From the NCBI GenBank assembly GCA_964017045.1, contig OZ024795.1:54289350-54353349 (forward strand): a DNA stretch of 64,000 nt. Direction: 5' to 3'. Made by a program: the position numbers and the translations under genes. The notes beneath the pieces are model-generated. The model was given only the letters and a program-made list of their open reading frames with translations. It did no database searches and was not told where the DNA came from. Positions 10,228 through 21,840 of the stretch are shown piece after piece. The DNA comes from Omphiscola glabra (lineage: Eukaryota > Mollusca > Gastropoda > Lymnaeidae). How positions within the stretch are numbered: position 1 is the first letter of the stretch; each line of letters begins with the position of its first letter.

Positions 10228-10568
10228 TTCGCTTAGTGTAAGTGTTGGAATGGGGAGGTCTTATTGTCTGTTAGTGTTGGCACTCGGGAGGTCTTATTGT
10301 CTGTTAGTGTTGGCACTCGGGAGGTCTTATTGTCTGTTAGTGTTGGCACTCGGGAGGTCTTATTGTCTGTTAGTGTTGGCACTCGGGAGGTCTTATTGTC
10401 TGTTAGTGTTGGCACTCGGGAGGTCTTATTGTCAGTTAGTGTTGGAACTGGGGAGGTCTTATTGTCTGTTAGTGTTGGCACTGGGGAGGTCTTATTGTCT
10501 GTTAGTGTTGGCACTGGAGAGGTCTTATTGTCTGTTAGTGTTGACACTTGGGAGGTCTTATTGTTCAA
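10228..10568. repeat. 33-bp minisatellite, about 10 copies
   Basis: Core gtgttggcactcgggaggtc then ttattgtctgtta. Because 33 is a multiple of three, frames stay open on both strands; these are not genes. Confidence 0.95.
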
Positions 10569-10664
10569 GTGTTACTGATCATGAACTGCCATCAATACAC
10601 ATGGCCTTTCTTCACTGAAATAATTAGAAATTGACCAACCTCTCATAAAATCAGTATCATCATA

Positions 10665-10825
10665 TATCCTTCATCTTTCCTTTGAAAGAGGATAATTTAT
10701 GGGGGTGGGGCTGAAAATTCGATAGAATGTACTGTCATCGGCAATGAGTCTGTGTCAAGTTTCAGCTCGGTGGGTTGACAGGAAGTGGGTCCATAAGCCA
10801 ACTGAAGATTTTGCCACACACGAAC
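10665..10825 (-). repeat. Interspersed repeat family, copy 1
   Basis: On the minus strand it contains GGCAAAATCTTC, ACCCACTTC, CTCATTGCCGATGACA and CATTCTATC, shared in the same order with 36325-36500 and more weakly with 43480-43720. Confidence 0.6.
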
Positions 10826-10866
10826 AAAACAGTTACTATAATGGATTTCAAAAGAAATATACTCAC

Positions 10867-10965
10867 GATATCTACAATAGATGCCATAAAATCCTTCAGT
10901 GCACTCGCTAGTGCACTCGCCTGTCTCATGCGAGCATGCACTGTTCTTGCACGTCAACGCACATG
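10867..10965 (-). CDS. Exon E: EGF-like exon
   Basis: The 99-bp exon encodes CALTCKNSACSHETGEC then TSECTEGFYGIYC. Cysteine spacing is C-x3-C-x4-C-x6-C-x3-C-x8-C, the compact laminin/MEGF-type unit seen in the following exons. Borders are ACTCATAG at 10966-10967 and ATC|GTGAGT at 10866. Confidence 0.8.
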
Positions 10966-11059
10966 CTATGAGTAATTGGGGGGGGGGGTTGTACCCATCT
11001 AAATAAGTTATTAAAATTAATTTAAAAGTCATGATGTTTATATTGTTCGTACTGTTTAA

Positions 11060-11905
11060 AAATCAATTAGCACCCTGCGTTGCCATCAATTAGCACACTG
11101 TTTGACATCAACTAGCACACTGTTTGACATCAATTAGCACACTGTTTGACATCAACTAGCACACTGTTTGACATCAACTAGCACACTGTTTGACATCAAC
11201 TAGCACACTGTTTGACATCAACTAGCACACTGTTTGACATCAATTAGCACACTGTTTGACATCAACTAGCACACTGTTTGACATCAACTAGCACACTGTT
11301 TGACATCAACTAGCACACTGTTTGACATCAACTAGCACACTGTTTGACATCAACTAGCACACTGTTTGACATCAACTAGCACACTGTTTGACATCAACTA
11401 GCACACTGTTTGACATCAACTAGCACACTGTTTGACATCAACTAGCACACTGTTTGACATCAACTAGCACACTGTTTGACATCAACTAGCACACTGTTTG
11501 ACATCAACTAGCACACTGTTTGACATCAACTAGCACACTGTTTGACATCAACTAGCACACTGTTTGACATCAACTAGCACACTGTTTGACATCAATTAGC
11601 ACACTGTTTGACATCAATTAGCACACTGTTTTTGACATCAATTAGCACACTGTTTTTGACATCAATTAGCACACTGTTTGACATCAATTAGCACACTGTT
11701 TGACATCAATTAGCACACTGTTTGACATCAATTAGCACACTGTTTGACATCAATTAGCACACTGTTTGACATCAATTAGCACACTGTTTGACATCAATTA
11801 GCACACTGTTTGACATCAATTAGCACACTGTTTGACATCAACTAGCACTCTGCTTGACATCATGCAGTTAGCACCCTGCATTGACATCAATTAGCATCCT
11901 GCGTT
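11060..11905. repeat. 22-bp minisatellite, about 38 copies
   Basis: Highly regular units acatcaactagcacactg then tttg. Two blocks differ by aactag/aattag, showing local homogenisation. Confidence 0.97.
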
Positions 11906-12935
11906 GACATCATGACCCATCATTATGACCAGTAAGACCCCGTATGTCGTGTCCTATCATTATGACAAGTAAGACCCCTTATGTCGTGTCCTATCATTAT
12001 GACCAGTAAGACCCTTATGTTGTGTCCTATCATTATGACCAGCAGGACCCCTTATGTCATGTCCTATCATTATGACCAGTAAGACCCCGTATGTTGTGTC
12101 TCATCATTATGACCAGTAAGACCATTATGTTGTGTCCTATCATTATGACCAGTAGACCCCTTATGTCGTGTCCTATCATTATGACCAGTAAGACCATGTG
12201 TGTCGTGTCATATCTTATGACCAGCAGGACCCCTTATGTCATGTCCTATCATTATGACCAGTAAGACCCCGTATGTTGTGTCCTATCATTATGACCAGTA
12301 AGACCCCGTATGTCGTGTCCTATCATTATGACCAGCAAGACCCCTTATGTCGTGTCCGATCATTATGACCAGTAAGACCCCTTATGTCATGTCCCATCAT
12401 TATGACCAGTAAGACCCCTTATGTCATGTCCCATCATTATGACCAGTAAGACCCCATATGTCATGTCCCATCATTATGTTTAGTACTACCCCGTATGTCG
12501 TGTCCAATCATTATGACCAGTAAGACCCCGTATGTCGTGTCCCATCATTATGACCAGTAAGACCCCTTATGTCATGTCCCATCATTATGACCAGTAAGAC
12601 CCCGTATGTCATGTCCCATTATTATGACCAGTAAGACCCCTTATGTCATGTCCCATCATTATGACCAGTAAGATCCCGTATGTCATGTCCCATCATTATG
12701 AACAATAAGACCCTTTATGTCGTGTCCCATCATTATGACCAGTAAAATCCCGAATGACTTGCCCAGTCAGTGTGACCAGTAAGATCCTGAATGACTTGCC
12801 TGGTCATTGTGACCAGTAAGAGCCCGATTGACTTGCCTGGTCATAGTGACCAGTAAAATCCTGAATGACTTGCCTGGTCATTTTGACAAGTAAGAGCCCG
12901 AATGACCTCCCCGATCATTATGCAAAGTAAGACAC
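11906..12935. repeat. 37-bp minisatellite, about 27 copies
   Basis: Core atgaccagtaagacccc then tatgtcgtgtcc and catcatt, decaying toward the right end. It directly abuts the 22-bp array. Confidence 0.95.
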
Positions 12936-13669
12936 CTATGACGTGGCGTGGGGAGGCTAGGGGGTGAGGGCTTTGGTCCAAACTAGGTAGGATTTTTTTC
13001 TTGTTTTGTAGATCTCTGGTACTTAAAATATTTCTACCGCCCCTTCTGTTTAAAAGGACGTTATAACTAGCCACGGCTATTCACCCATGGCTTTAATCTA
13101 TTTGTAGATCCCTGGTACTTAAAATACCCCCCCCCCCCAAATCACAGTAACGGTCGTACTAGCCTCGTCACGGTGCAATCTGATACACTATGACCGTTTT
13201 GCCAGTATCAGTACTGTGGGATTCCCCGCTACCCTGTACCACTCAGGTCGACTACCAAGGTCTGACTCTACACAATATACCATAATATATGATTATTGCA
13301 TTGGGGTCATTGTTTTGGACAATTATATTCGGTTATTTGGACTTTGTATTAAGCCGTTTTATTAAGCTGTTGTATTAGGTTGTTGTATTGTCAGCTTAAT
13401 TTTTTTGGTACTATACAGATATAAAAAGTGTTTTAAATAATAATAAAAACATTGTATTCTAATGAATAGAGGCTAAGGGACACACCAATTGGCAAGTGCG
13501 ATGCTGTACGGGTGTGCGGGGCTGTTGGTAGTCAGAGAGGCCACACAGTTGTCAGAGATTACCAGGGGCCCTAGATTTGCTGGCGGCGGCCCTGTCAACT
13601 CTCATAAAAGACATTCCTTTTTCGATTATTTTTTTTGAATGAAATTAAAAGAATAAATAATAGACTTAC
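12936..13669. other. Intron F/E remainder, no gene
   Basis: It contains a short duplicated segment (tagatcyctggtacttaaaa at about 13010 and 13105) and a C-run at about 13126-13138. Nothing else is recognised. Confidence 0.55.
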
Positions 13670-13774
13670 TTAAACATTTTTTGCCCAGGTAGCTCGAACT
13701 GTTTAAGCACTTATCATTACAGTCTCCGTAAACTTGTTCACATTCGCCTTTACCGGCACATCCGTCGGAGCACA
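13670..13774 (-). CDS. Exon F: EGF-like exon
   Basis: The exon encodes CSDGCAGKGECEQVYGDC, then NDKCLNSSSYLGKKC, with six cysteines and the aromatic/glycine pattern of MEGF-type EGF units. It is 105 bp, two codons longer than the 99-bp standard. The acceptor is ACACAG at 13775-13776 and the donor a strong A|GTAAGTC at 13669. One NSS glycosylation sequon is present. Confidence 0.75.
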
Positions 13775-13844
13775 CTGTGTCCATGAAAGGTCAACAAATA
13801 AAGTTATATAGCCGAAATAATTTTATTAAATTAATTTTTTTATT

Positions 13845-13985
13845 ATCCTAAATTGTATCTTGAACTTTATTCAATAGTTTCAGTAACAAATTGTATCTTT
13901 ATTCAATAGTTTCAGTAACAAATTGTATCTTTATTCAATAGTTTCAGTAACAAATTGTATCTTTATACAACAGTATTAGTAAAAA
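13845..13985. repeat. About 38-bp repeat, four copies
   Basis: Core tattcaatagtttcagtaac then aaattgtatctt. Confidence 0.9.
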
Positions 13986-14059
13986 AAAATTGTAAACAAA
14001 TGTTCCACTCCGATACTCTCCAAACAAATATTCAGATACAAATACAAACGACATAATCT

Positions 14060-14972
14060 CTACTTAAAGATACAGACACATAGTCTCTACACTAAGATAC
14101 AGACACATAGTCTCTACACTAAGATACAGACACATAGCCTCTACATTAAGATACAGGCACATAGTCTCTACACTAAGATACAGGCACATAGTCTCTACCC
14201 TTATATACAGACACATAGTCTCTACACATAGATACAGACACATAGTCTCTACACTAAGATACAGACACATAGTCTGTACACTAAGATACAGGCACATAGT
14301 CTCTACACTAAGATACAGACACATAGTCTCTACACTAAGATACAGACACATAGTCTCTACACTAAGATACAGACACATAGTCTCTACACTAAGATACAGA
14401 AACATAGTCTCTACACATAGATACAGACACATAGTCTCTACACTAAGATACAGACACATAGTCTCTACACTAAGATACAGACACATAGTCTCTACACTAA
14501 GATACAGACACATAGTCTCTATACTAAGATACAGACACATAGTCTCTACACTAAGATACAGACACATAGTCTCTACACTAAGATACAGACACATAGTCTC
14601 TACACTAAGATACAGACACATAGTCTCTACACTAAGATACAGACACATAGTCTCTACACTAAGATACAGACACATAGTCTCTACACTAAGATACAGACAC
14701 ATAGTCTCTACACTAAGATACAGGCACATAGTCTCTACACTAAGATACAGATACAAAGTCTCTACACATAGAAACAGATACAAAGTCTCTACACAAAGAT
14801 ACAGATACAAAGTATCTACACATAGATACAGATACAAAGTCTCTACACATAGATACAGATACAAATTCTCTACACATAGATACAGATACAAAGTCTCTAC
14901 ACAAAGATACAGACACAAAGTCTCTACACATAGATACAGACACAAAGTCTCTACACATAGATACAGATACAT
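14060..14972. repeat. 27-bp minisatellite, about 34 copies
   Basis: Core cagacacatagtctctacac then taagata. The 302-codon minus-strand frame (CLYLSVET repeats) is a by-product of the 27-bp period. The right third carries a variant (gatacaaagtctctacacat) as a block. Confidence 0.96.
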
Positions 14973-15040
14973 AATTGATATAAATCAGCTCTGATATCCA
15001 TACATATTAAAACTATCAAATGATAATTCATGAAATTGAC

Positions 15041-15181
15041 CTTCGTTGCAAAATTTTCCAAAATGTTTTTTATTTGCACATGAATAGCATCTGCCTGTCA
15101 TTGGATAACATATCTGGTCCGAACTGCAATTTGGTGAACAAGGGGAGACGCATCGGATTCCATAGTATCCTTGTTGACATT
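15041..15181 (-). CDS. Exon G: EGF-like exon following the fucolectin module
   Basis: It begins ECQQGYYGIRC, which completes an EGF-like unit right after the fucolectin end, and continues CSPNCSSDQICYPMTGRC and a final FGKFCNE. The 141-bp exon is longer than the other EGF exons (99 bp). The acceptor TTACATAG is at 15182-15183. The donor is AAG|GTCAAT, weaker than the others in this gene, so the exact 3' border is less certain, although the phase agrees with exon F. Confidence 0.7.
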
Positions 15182-15244
15182 CTATGTAAAAATAAAAGAT
15201 TTAATCTTAATATGGCAATGCGCATCATTTTAGTCCCTTACCAA

Positions 15245-15960
15245 TATTGACAGCATAGTGTCTATATTAATAAGAAGCTGTACCACCAGCGTAGTGTCTA
15301 TTGATAAGAAGCTGTACCACGGGCATAGTGTCTATTGATAAGAAGCTGCACAACTCGAATAGTTTCTATTGATAAGAAGCTGTACCACCGGCATAGTGTC
15401 TATTGATAAGAAGCTGTACCACTGGCATGGTGTCTATTGATAAGAAGCTGCACAACTTGCATAGTTTCTATTGATAAGAAGCTGTACCATCAGCATAGTG
15501 TCTATTGATAAGAAACTGCACTACCGGCCTCAGAGTGTGTATTAATAAGAAGCTGTACCACCAGCATAGTGTCTATTGATAAGAAGCTGCACAACTCGCA
15601 TAGTTTCTATTGATAAGAAGCTGTACCACCAGCATAGTGTCTATTGATAAGAAGCTGCACAACTCGCATAGTTTCTATTGATAAGAAGCTGTACCACCAG
15701 CACAGTGTCTATTGATAAGAAGCTGCACAACTCGCATAGTTTCTATTGATAAGAAGCTGTACCACCAGCACAGTGTCTATTGATAAGAAGCTGCACAACT
15801 CGCATAGTTTCTATTGATAAGAAGCTGTACCACCAGCATAGTGTCTATTGATAAGAAGCTGCACAACTCGCATAGTTTCTATTGATAAGAAGCTGTACCA
15901 CCAGCATAGTGTCTATTGATAAGAAGCTGCACCACAGGCATAGTTTCTATTTATTAGAAG
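15245..15960. repeat. 34-bp minisatellite with 68-bp dimer organisation
   Basis: Units attgataagaagctg followed alternately by a taccaccagcat type and a cacaactcgcat type. From about 15550 to 15930 the two strictly alternate. Confidence 0.95.
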
Positions 15961-16054
15961 TGTCACTGGTGAAGTATTCTTAAAAGACGATTGGTGCGCT
16001 AGGTAAAATGATAGTACTAGTACTGTTTCACTTTTTTTTTTTATTTTTTTTTAT

Positions 16055-16440
16055 TTTAAGAAAATGAAATCACAATGCTTATAAGCTTTTTTATTTTAAG
16101 AAAATGAAATCACAATGCTTTTAACATTATGCTATATTCTAGCGTGCAGCTCATTTGAAGCAGTAGCAGCAGACTGATTCAGTAGCAATGGCAGCAGAAT
16201 GCTTCAGTAGCAGGAGACTGTTTCGGTAGCAGTAGCAGCAGTCTGTTTGAGTAGCAGTAGACTAGACTGGTTCACTAGCAGGAGACTGTTTCAGTAGCAG
16301 TAGCAGGATACTGCTTCAGCAGCAGGAGACTGCTTCAGTAGCAGGAGACTGGTTGACTAGCAAGAGATTGATTCACTAGCAAGAGACTGCTGCAGTAGCA
16401 GGAGACTGGTTCACTAGCAAGAGACTGCTTCAGTGGCAAT
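16055..16440. repeat. Short duplication and degenerate cagtagcaggagactg array
   Basis: A 35-bp direct duplication (ttttaagaaaatgaaatcac) at about 16050-16122 is followed by irregular copies of cagtagcaggagactg running up to the donor of exon H. Confidence 0.85.
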
Positions 16441-16456
16441 GAGTAAGCATACTCAC

Positions 16457-16678
16457 CCCCGTAAATTTCAATCTCACAAACTGTGAGAGCCCTCGGTGTC
16501 CCAGATTTAGGTAACGCAAGCTTAAATTCCAAGAAAGGATCATTTGGAACTTCATAAACAATTGTGTACACGTCTTGAAAAGTGGTGCTGTTATCCGCGT
16601 AGATTAGATTTTCTGTACGGTTCGCCCTGATTCCAAACAACGAGAAACCTTTGAGCTGTGTTTTTTCCTCAGATGAGC
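16457..16678 (-). CDS. Exon H: fucolectin/F5/8-type-like module, C-terminal half
   Basis: The 222-bp exon is in phase with exon I: ITIYNREG continues as SSEEKTQLKGFSLFGIR, the typical 'R.G..L.GF.L' strand, then VYTIVYEVPNDPF, and the domain closes with ALTVCEIEIYG, the near-invariant 'LCEVEVYG' end of fucolectin-type domains. Borders are ACTTCAG at 16679-16680 and GGG|GTGAGT at 16455-16456. Together exons I and H give about 140 residues, the usual length of this domain family. One intron in the middle of the domain and phase-1 borders outside it allow the module to move as a unit. Confidence 0.85.
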
Positions 16679-16739
16679 CTGAAGTCATCAATGAAATAAA
16701 AAGTAACAAAAGTGGGTTTGGGTTGGGGGAAAATCAAGA

Positions 16740-16850
16740 GGTTTCAATCAGGGATTCTTTTAGTTATAGCTCCGGGGAAAGGGGGGGGGGTACTGCCCTT
16801 CCCCGGGGAAAGTCAACTTCCCCCCCCCCCCCCGAGCAAAATTATGTACA
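16740..16850. repeat. G-run and C-run pair
   Basis: ccggggaaaggggggggg near 16771 and a C-run near 16818 flank a cccttccccgggg centre. The arms could pair or form G-quadruplex-type structure, and lengths may be sequencing-limited. Confidence 0.6.
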
Positions 16851-18134
16851 CCACTAAAACAAAGTGTATTTTATTAAAAAAATACCAAATTGGCATTTTA
16901 AAACAATTTTAAAGAGAATGTTAGCTGGCGTCATTAACCGATTACAATTAGTGGAATTTATGAAATATCGATATGCTCGATATATTTGATGATCCGTATA
17001 GTAAGGCTAATTTTCTTAGAAGCTTACATTTTTCGATTATAAATATCGCAATTTTTCGAAAATTTGCCGATTATGAGCCGAAATATTACTTCCCATTCGC
17101 ATTTATCTGTATTTTTTGTTCAAATAAATTTTTGCTTTTTAATAACATTGTATTAAATTACATTTGCTTCAATTTTAAGGCCCATAGTTTTAATAGTTCT
17201 CGCTGAATATCAAAAGTGAGAAATCTGTTCATGTTTTCAATCAAATCACTTTTTATAATAAAAGCATGACTTTTAAACTAGGGAATGGTGTTAATTACAA
17301 ATTGAATGATGGCATCATGCTTTAAAAAATATAGTTATTGTTAGCAATTCAGTCTTTCTTTCAGCTATCTCTCCAGGAGGGCACTAGTTAGGGTTAGGTT
17401 TTTTTTTCCATTTGCGTCCATCATATAAAATGATGTTTGCAGAATTTGCAGTGTTTTTTTCAATTCATTTATTAATTAAGTAGCTATTCTTAAAAATAAT
17501 GTAAATAAATCATAAAAGCCACATTACTATTTTTAGTTAAATAATATTTTAATTATTTTTTTTTTTTGCATAACGCAAGCAGGTCAAGCAATTTCTGTTT
17601 CGCCAACCCTGCATGGAAAAATTATAATTAGGAAAATATCCTCATCACATCTATAAGCCCCTAAAATATCTGATGCACACTGCATCGCAGGGGTTGTTCG
17701 GCGCAGACGATGGTTCTAAGGTTAAGTGACACCTACATTTTTTAAAGTAGGATCTCTTCAGTTGCTCTCCAATTAAGTATAGAATGTTGCAAAACTTATT
17801 TCAGATATGTGAAAAAATGCATTCTTGCATTTTGAATTAAGGTATCAAATTTTTTCTGGGGACTATAATGATTTAAGGGGCGAGAATAATCTAGGGCAAA
17901 AGCGTACCCTCAAGAGTTACATCCCACTGGTGCGAATTTTTAGGTGTCTTTGGTCATTATTATAGCTAATTTTGCAATTTCCCAACCCAAAGTTTGAAAT
18001 GCCACATCAAAATTGTCTGAAAGAAACAACAAATTCAAGTATGCGCCAAAATAATGCACCCTTGCATTTTGAGTTGGTACGACTGTTTTAGCACCTTAAA
18101 TTACGCACCCCTTCCCTCACGCTGATCAGTGGTA
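16851..18134. other. Intron I/H, no gene
   Basis: AT-rich, several poly-T runs. Nothing recognised. Confidence 0.5.
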
Positions 18135-18320
18135 CAGTATGGGGTTGATTATAAGCTTATGCCTAATGATTACCCTGGGGCACATGGGGTTGATTATAAG
18201 CTTATGCCTAATGATTACCCTGGGGCACATGGGGTTGATTATAAGCTTATGCCTAATGATTACCCTGGGGCACATGGGGTTGATTATAAGCTTATGCCTA
18301 ATGATTACCCTGGGGCACGC
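18135..18320. repeat. 45-bp repeat, four near-identical copies
   Basis: Core ggttgattataagcttatgc then ctaatgattaccctggggca. Frames stay open because 45 is a multiple of three. Confidence 0.95.
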
Positions 18321-18824
18321 CACAAACGGAGAGAATTAAGTTTATATAAGGCACTGGGCTAATTAATGCCTTCCACAAAACTTTAAAAATGTTCCTCCCT
18401 GTTCAAAAGATATAATAGAAACATCGAATTCAAGTATACACAAAAATACACCTCTTGATTTTGAAATAACAAAATTCTGGGGAGCAGGCTCCCCAAACCC
18501 CTCCACCGATCAAGATTCATCGGCGCCATCGATTTCCGCCCTACTTCTCGATGAAAATGATCGCCGATTTCGGTATCGACAGATACACTGCCTAGTGGCG
18601 TAGCTACTATTAAGGCTCCCATTAGTGGCCAAACATTTTTTTCACGAAGACGGAAAGATAGCCACAGCAGGCAGAGACACGCAGGCTAGTCCGATAAAGC
18701 AACCTTAGAACACAATAATAATGTTCAAAGTAAGACATCTTTAATGCCGCAACAGGTGGACATGAACTAAATTCATTTCAGTTGTGGTGCTCTTGAAGGT
18801 ATGCATTTTCCCTAGCTAAATATT
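18321..18824. other. Intronic, possible transposon edge
   Basis: cctagtggcgtagcta at about 18592 resembles the GTGGCGTA-type transposon ends at 3017 and 36062. No body was recognised. Confidence 0.3.
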
Positions 18825-19020
18825 TGTAGCTGTCCGGACATATCATGACAATGTATAGCTGTCCAGACACACTTTGACCATGTGTAGCTGGCCAGACACA
18901 CTTTACTTTGACCATATGTAGCTGTCCAGGCACACTTTAAACATGTGTAGCTGCCCAGACACATTTTGACCATGTGTCGTTGGTCAGACACACTTTGACC
19001 ATGAATAGCTGGCCAGAATG
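18825..19020. repeat. About 29-bp degenerate repeat
   Basis: About six units of agctgtccagacacactttg then accatgtgt. Confidence 0.85.
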
Positions 19021-19241
19021 TCATCCGTACTCTTTTTTAAAATTCTTTGTCACATATTGTAGTTACGAATAAATTGTGTCGTTAATGTCTTTCCTTGGGT
19101 CAGATTGAGATATCGTTGTCGACATGATTTCAGGATTATTGCCCATTGTGGAGCATGGGGTGCTGCTGATTGATCGTTCCAACCACCCGATTCATTCCTG
19201 ACAATTCAGCTAGTAATTTTTTTAAATAAACAATTTCTTAC

Positions 19242-19439
19242 CCTCTCTATTGTAAATGGTAATGCTAAACATATCGATAATTGAGAACGGTATTATTTGA
19301 AGCCAGGGTTCTTCTTCTGGATTTGTGGAGGCGCATCTGTCGTACGATCTCGACATGTCACCATCGAAAGCCAGAGAAAAATTCTTTCCTGGTGCCGTCG
19401 ATGACGCTTTAGTCATGGCCTTCAATGCCATATTGCGAC
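19242..19439 (-). CDS. Exon I: fucolectin/F5/8-type-like module, N-terminal half
   Basis: The exon starts GRNMALKAMTKASS, matching the 'N.A..K.A.QSS' opening of fucolectin-type (eel-fucolectin/FTP) domains. AFDGDMSRSYDRCASTN and EEEPWLQI follow, corresponding to the usual 'A.DG......C..T....PWW.VDL' stretch, and it ends FSITIYNREG. The canonical second Trp and the Asp-Leu of PWW.VDL are replaced (PWLQI), and the usual HTD metal/sugar-binding motif is not intact, so sugar binding is uncertain. The acceptor is ACATTTCAG at 19440-19441 and the donor GG|GTAAGA at 19241. The first 30 or so bases of the exon and its acceptor have been copied into the tandem array immediately upstream. Confidence 0.8.
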
Positions 19440-19805
19440 CTGAAATGTACATGTGAGTATTTGTCATGGCCTTCAATGTCATATTGCGATTTGAAATGTA
19501 CATGTATTTGTCATGGCCTTCAATGTCATATTATTACTTGAAATGTATATGTGAGTAATTGTCCTGGCCTTTAATGCCATCATGCGCACTGAAATGTACA
19601 TGTGAGTATTAGTCATGGCCTTCAATGTCATATTGCGATTTGAAATGTACATGTATTTGTCATGACCTTCAATGTCATATTATTACTTGAAATGTATATG
19701 TGAGTAATTGTCATGGCCTTTAATGCCATCATGCGTACTGAAATGTACATGTGAGTATTAGTCATGGCCTTCAATGTGAAATTGCGACCTGAAATGTGCA
19801 TTGCA
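19412..19805 (-). repeat. 46/51-bp minisatellite built from exon I start plus splice acceptor
   Basis: About eight units including the exon's own. On the minus strand each reads acceptor tract GTACATTTCA then CGCAATATGGCATTGAAGGC and CATGAC, i.e. the first 30 or so bases of exon I with its acceptor. The AG is kept in copies near 19581, 19738 and 19791 and lost (CAA) in others. Confidence 0.88.
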
Positions 19806-21090
19806 AGATAATATGTGTAGTGTAAAATTCAGAGTAAATACAAACTTTTGCAAAAGTAAATTAATGTTTTGTATACCAGTAATAATATTAATTATCACTA
19901 TCGGTTTCACTGTAGTTGTGACTGGTATCATCCTGTTCCCACCTGGTTGTCATCTGTTGAGACCCGCGGGTCCTCACCTTTGTGAGACCCGCTGGCTCAC
20001 ACTCTCCCCATCGCTACCACACGTGACATTGCGCAATTAGGCTGGGCCTTAAATTAATAACACTGACTCACAGAAACAGTGGAAATTAACGTGGTTACCT
20101 TGACATTGACCCAGCTTAGACAATGCGCGCGTCTGATTAGAGCGTTGGATGCGACGCTCGAATTTAGTAGAATACAGGGCTAGACGCTAAGATATACCTA
20201 TGAATGGGAGCGCATCACACTACCAGTTCTTTTTTACATGTAGTTTGACAGTGTCAGAGCCTGTCTAGCATTTATTGTTGATAAAGTTTGTTTATCCATA
20301 ATTGGCTAGAATAGTATTGTTAGTTTCATGTGTTTATAGTTTTTAGTAAGAAATGTTCGGATTGTAGTAGTTAAGTTACTGTTAGCCTATGATTAAGTAT
20401 TAATAATGTTTAATGATATGATTCGAATGTCCTAGTTATGTATTGCATTATTATTCTCATTTACAGCCAGTATACCCGGTATAGAGTATACCAGTATAGA
20501 AAAGCCAGTTTTGAGTAGAGTCAGTAGAGCTGACTAGAGTATAGCTCAGTAGAGTTCAGTTGAGCTCATTTAAACTCATTATAGCTGAGATTGAGTTGAG
20601 TAGTGGAGTCAGTAGTTTAGGGCCAGACTAACGCTGACACCCTAAGCCTAAGGAAAGTAACCGAAGTGTAGGTCAGGCCTACGAAGATAACAAAGGCGCA
20701 ACCAGAAGCCCACCGTGTGTTCCCCACATCAGCGTGTTGAAGTCCATACCTGACGTTCCCGCAGAACGAGTGACCAGTGTGAGGAGAGGGGCCAAACGGA
20801 GAAGACTGCCGTGTGTTGTTTGAGTTTGGGACCTGACCTGCCTCAGAGGTCAAGATAACCAGTGTAACGTTGTTCATCGCAAATTGTATTTGTATTAGGC
20901 AGTACATTTAGTTATTTCTTTAAATGTGTATGTGTAGTTAATTCTGTAGTAATTAAATATTTATTTGTGGGCTGAACCACCCTGTGTTCTTATGTATAAT
21001 AGTAGTAGAAGAAGTGCGCGAGCGAATGATAGTGGAGATTGAATGTTAGTGTATGGAGTGCGATTAGTTTAGAGTAAAAATTAATTAGAA
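19806..21090. other. Unexplained block, LTR-like in texture
   Basis: From about 19950 to 21000 base composition is higher in GC than its surroundings, with a gagaccc/gggtctc-rich start, stuttering agtagag/gtagagt motifs at 20510-20620 and a GC-rich stretch at 20630-20870. No coding domain, primer-binding site or matching second copy is seen, so a solo LTR is only a guess. Confidence 0.3.
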
Positions 21091-21098
21091 ATATATCA

Positions 21099-21394
21099 TG
21101 TGGCCCTCGAAGGCATTTAGAAATTTAAAAAAATTACTATGTTTTTAAGTTATTTTGTTGAATTTTACAGAATTTCATGCACCGTTATGATTTTAAAAAC
21201 ATTTTTGATCAAATTTCTTATTTTTTTAAACAGTCCTTGACCTTTGTCATGTAATGCTAAAATGCGAAACTACCGATTTTAATATAGGGAAATGTTTATC
21301 GATATTTAAAAATTGGACATAATATACATTCTGCCCACCAATAGCTTTACCTTTGTCAATGTGGCCCTCCGCACAAAAAGTTTGCCCACCCGTG
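21099..21394 (-). mobile_element. hAT-like transposon end fragment
   Basis: Minus strand starts CACGGGTGGGCAAACTTTTT, then GGAGGGCCACATTGACAAAG, and near its other limit CTTCGAGGGCCACATGA. The CAGGGGTGGGCAAAC..GGGCCACA pattern is typical of hAT ends. No transposase is present. Confidence 0.55.
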
Positions 21395-21445
21395 CCCTAG
21401 ACATAGCCCTAGCGACAGTACTAATCTAAAGTTTCACTGGAGACC

Positions 21446-21477
<32 letters not shown>

Positions 21478-21484
21478 ATATATA
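21446..21484. repeat. (TA)n microsatellite
   Basis: About 19 TA units with one interruption. Confidence 0.95.
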
Positions 21485-21689
21485 AACATTTAATTAAACA
21501 ACAAGCGTAGCATCATCCAAACGTGTCTTGAATCACAACTGGTGTAGAGCAGCAATGCCTCAAAATATATGACTGGTAAGCAGCCCGCGTCAGAAGGTGG
21601 GAGGAATCGATTGATGCCTGCATCTACTTTGTATTTTTGGTCAACACTTGGACATGGTGATTCTGGCTGCTGTTAGGTTGTTGAGTGTA

Positions 21690-21840
21690 GAAGGTTCATG
21701 ATAACGACTGTGACTCCAGGCGTCATTAATGGACACATAGATTTATGATAACGACTGTGACTCCAAGAGTCTTTACTTTAATGGATGCATATGTACATGA
21801 TAATGATTGTGACTCCAAGCGTCATTAATTGATGCATTTT
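21690..21840. repeat. About 60-bp degenerate repeat, three copies
   Basis: Each copy contains catgataacgactgtgactcc (variants) then gcgtcattaatg. Confidence 0.75.

Noticed and set aside
11060..11905. 22-bp array as another exon-derived array (shares acagtgtgct and gatgt with exon F start)
   Set aside because: Only a 10-base match with a gap, nearly 2 kb from the exon; not better than chance given many exon ends compared.
11060..11905. CRISPR array
   Set aside because: Repeats are contiguous with no unique spacers and the context is eukaryotic intron.
14064..14972. 302-codon open frame on the minus strand
   Set aside because: The unit is 27 bp, so an open frame persists through the array. 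The peptide is a monotonous nine-residue repeat with no start context or splice evidence.
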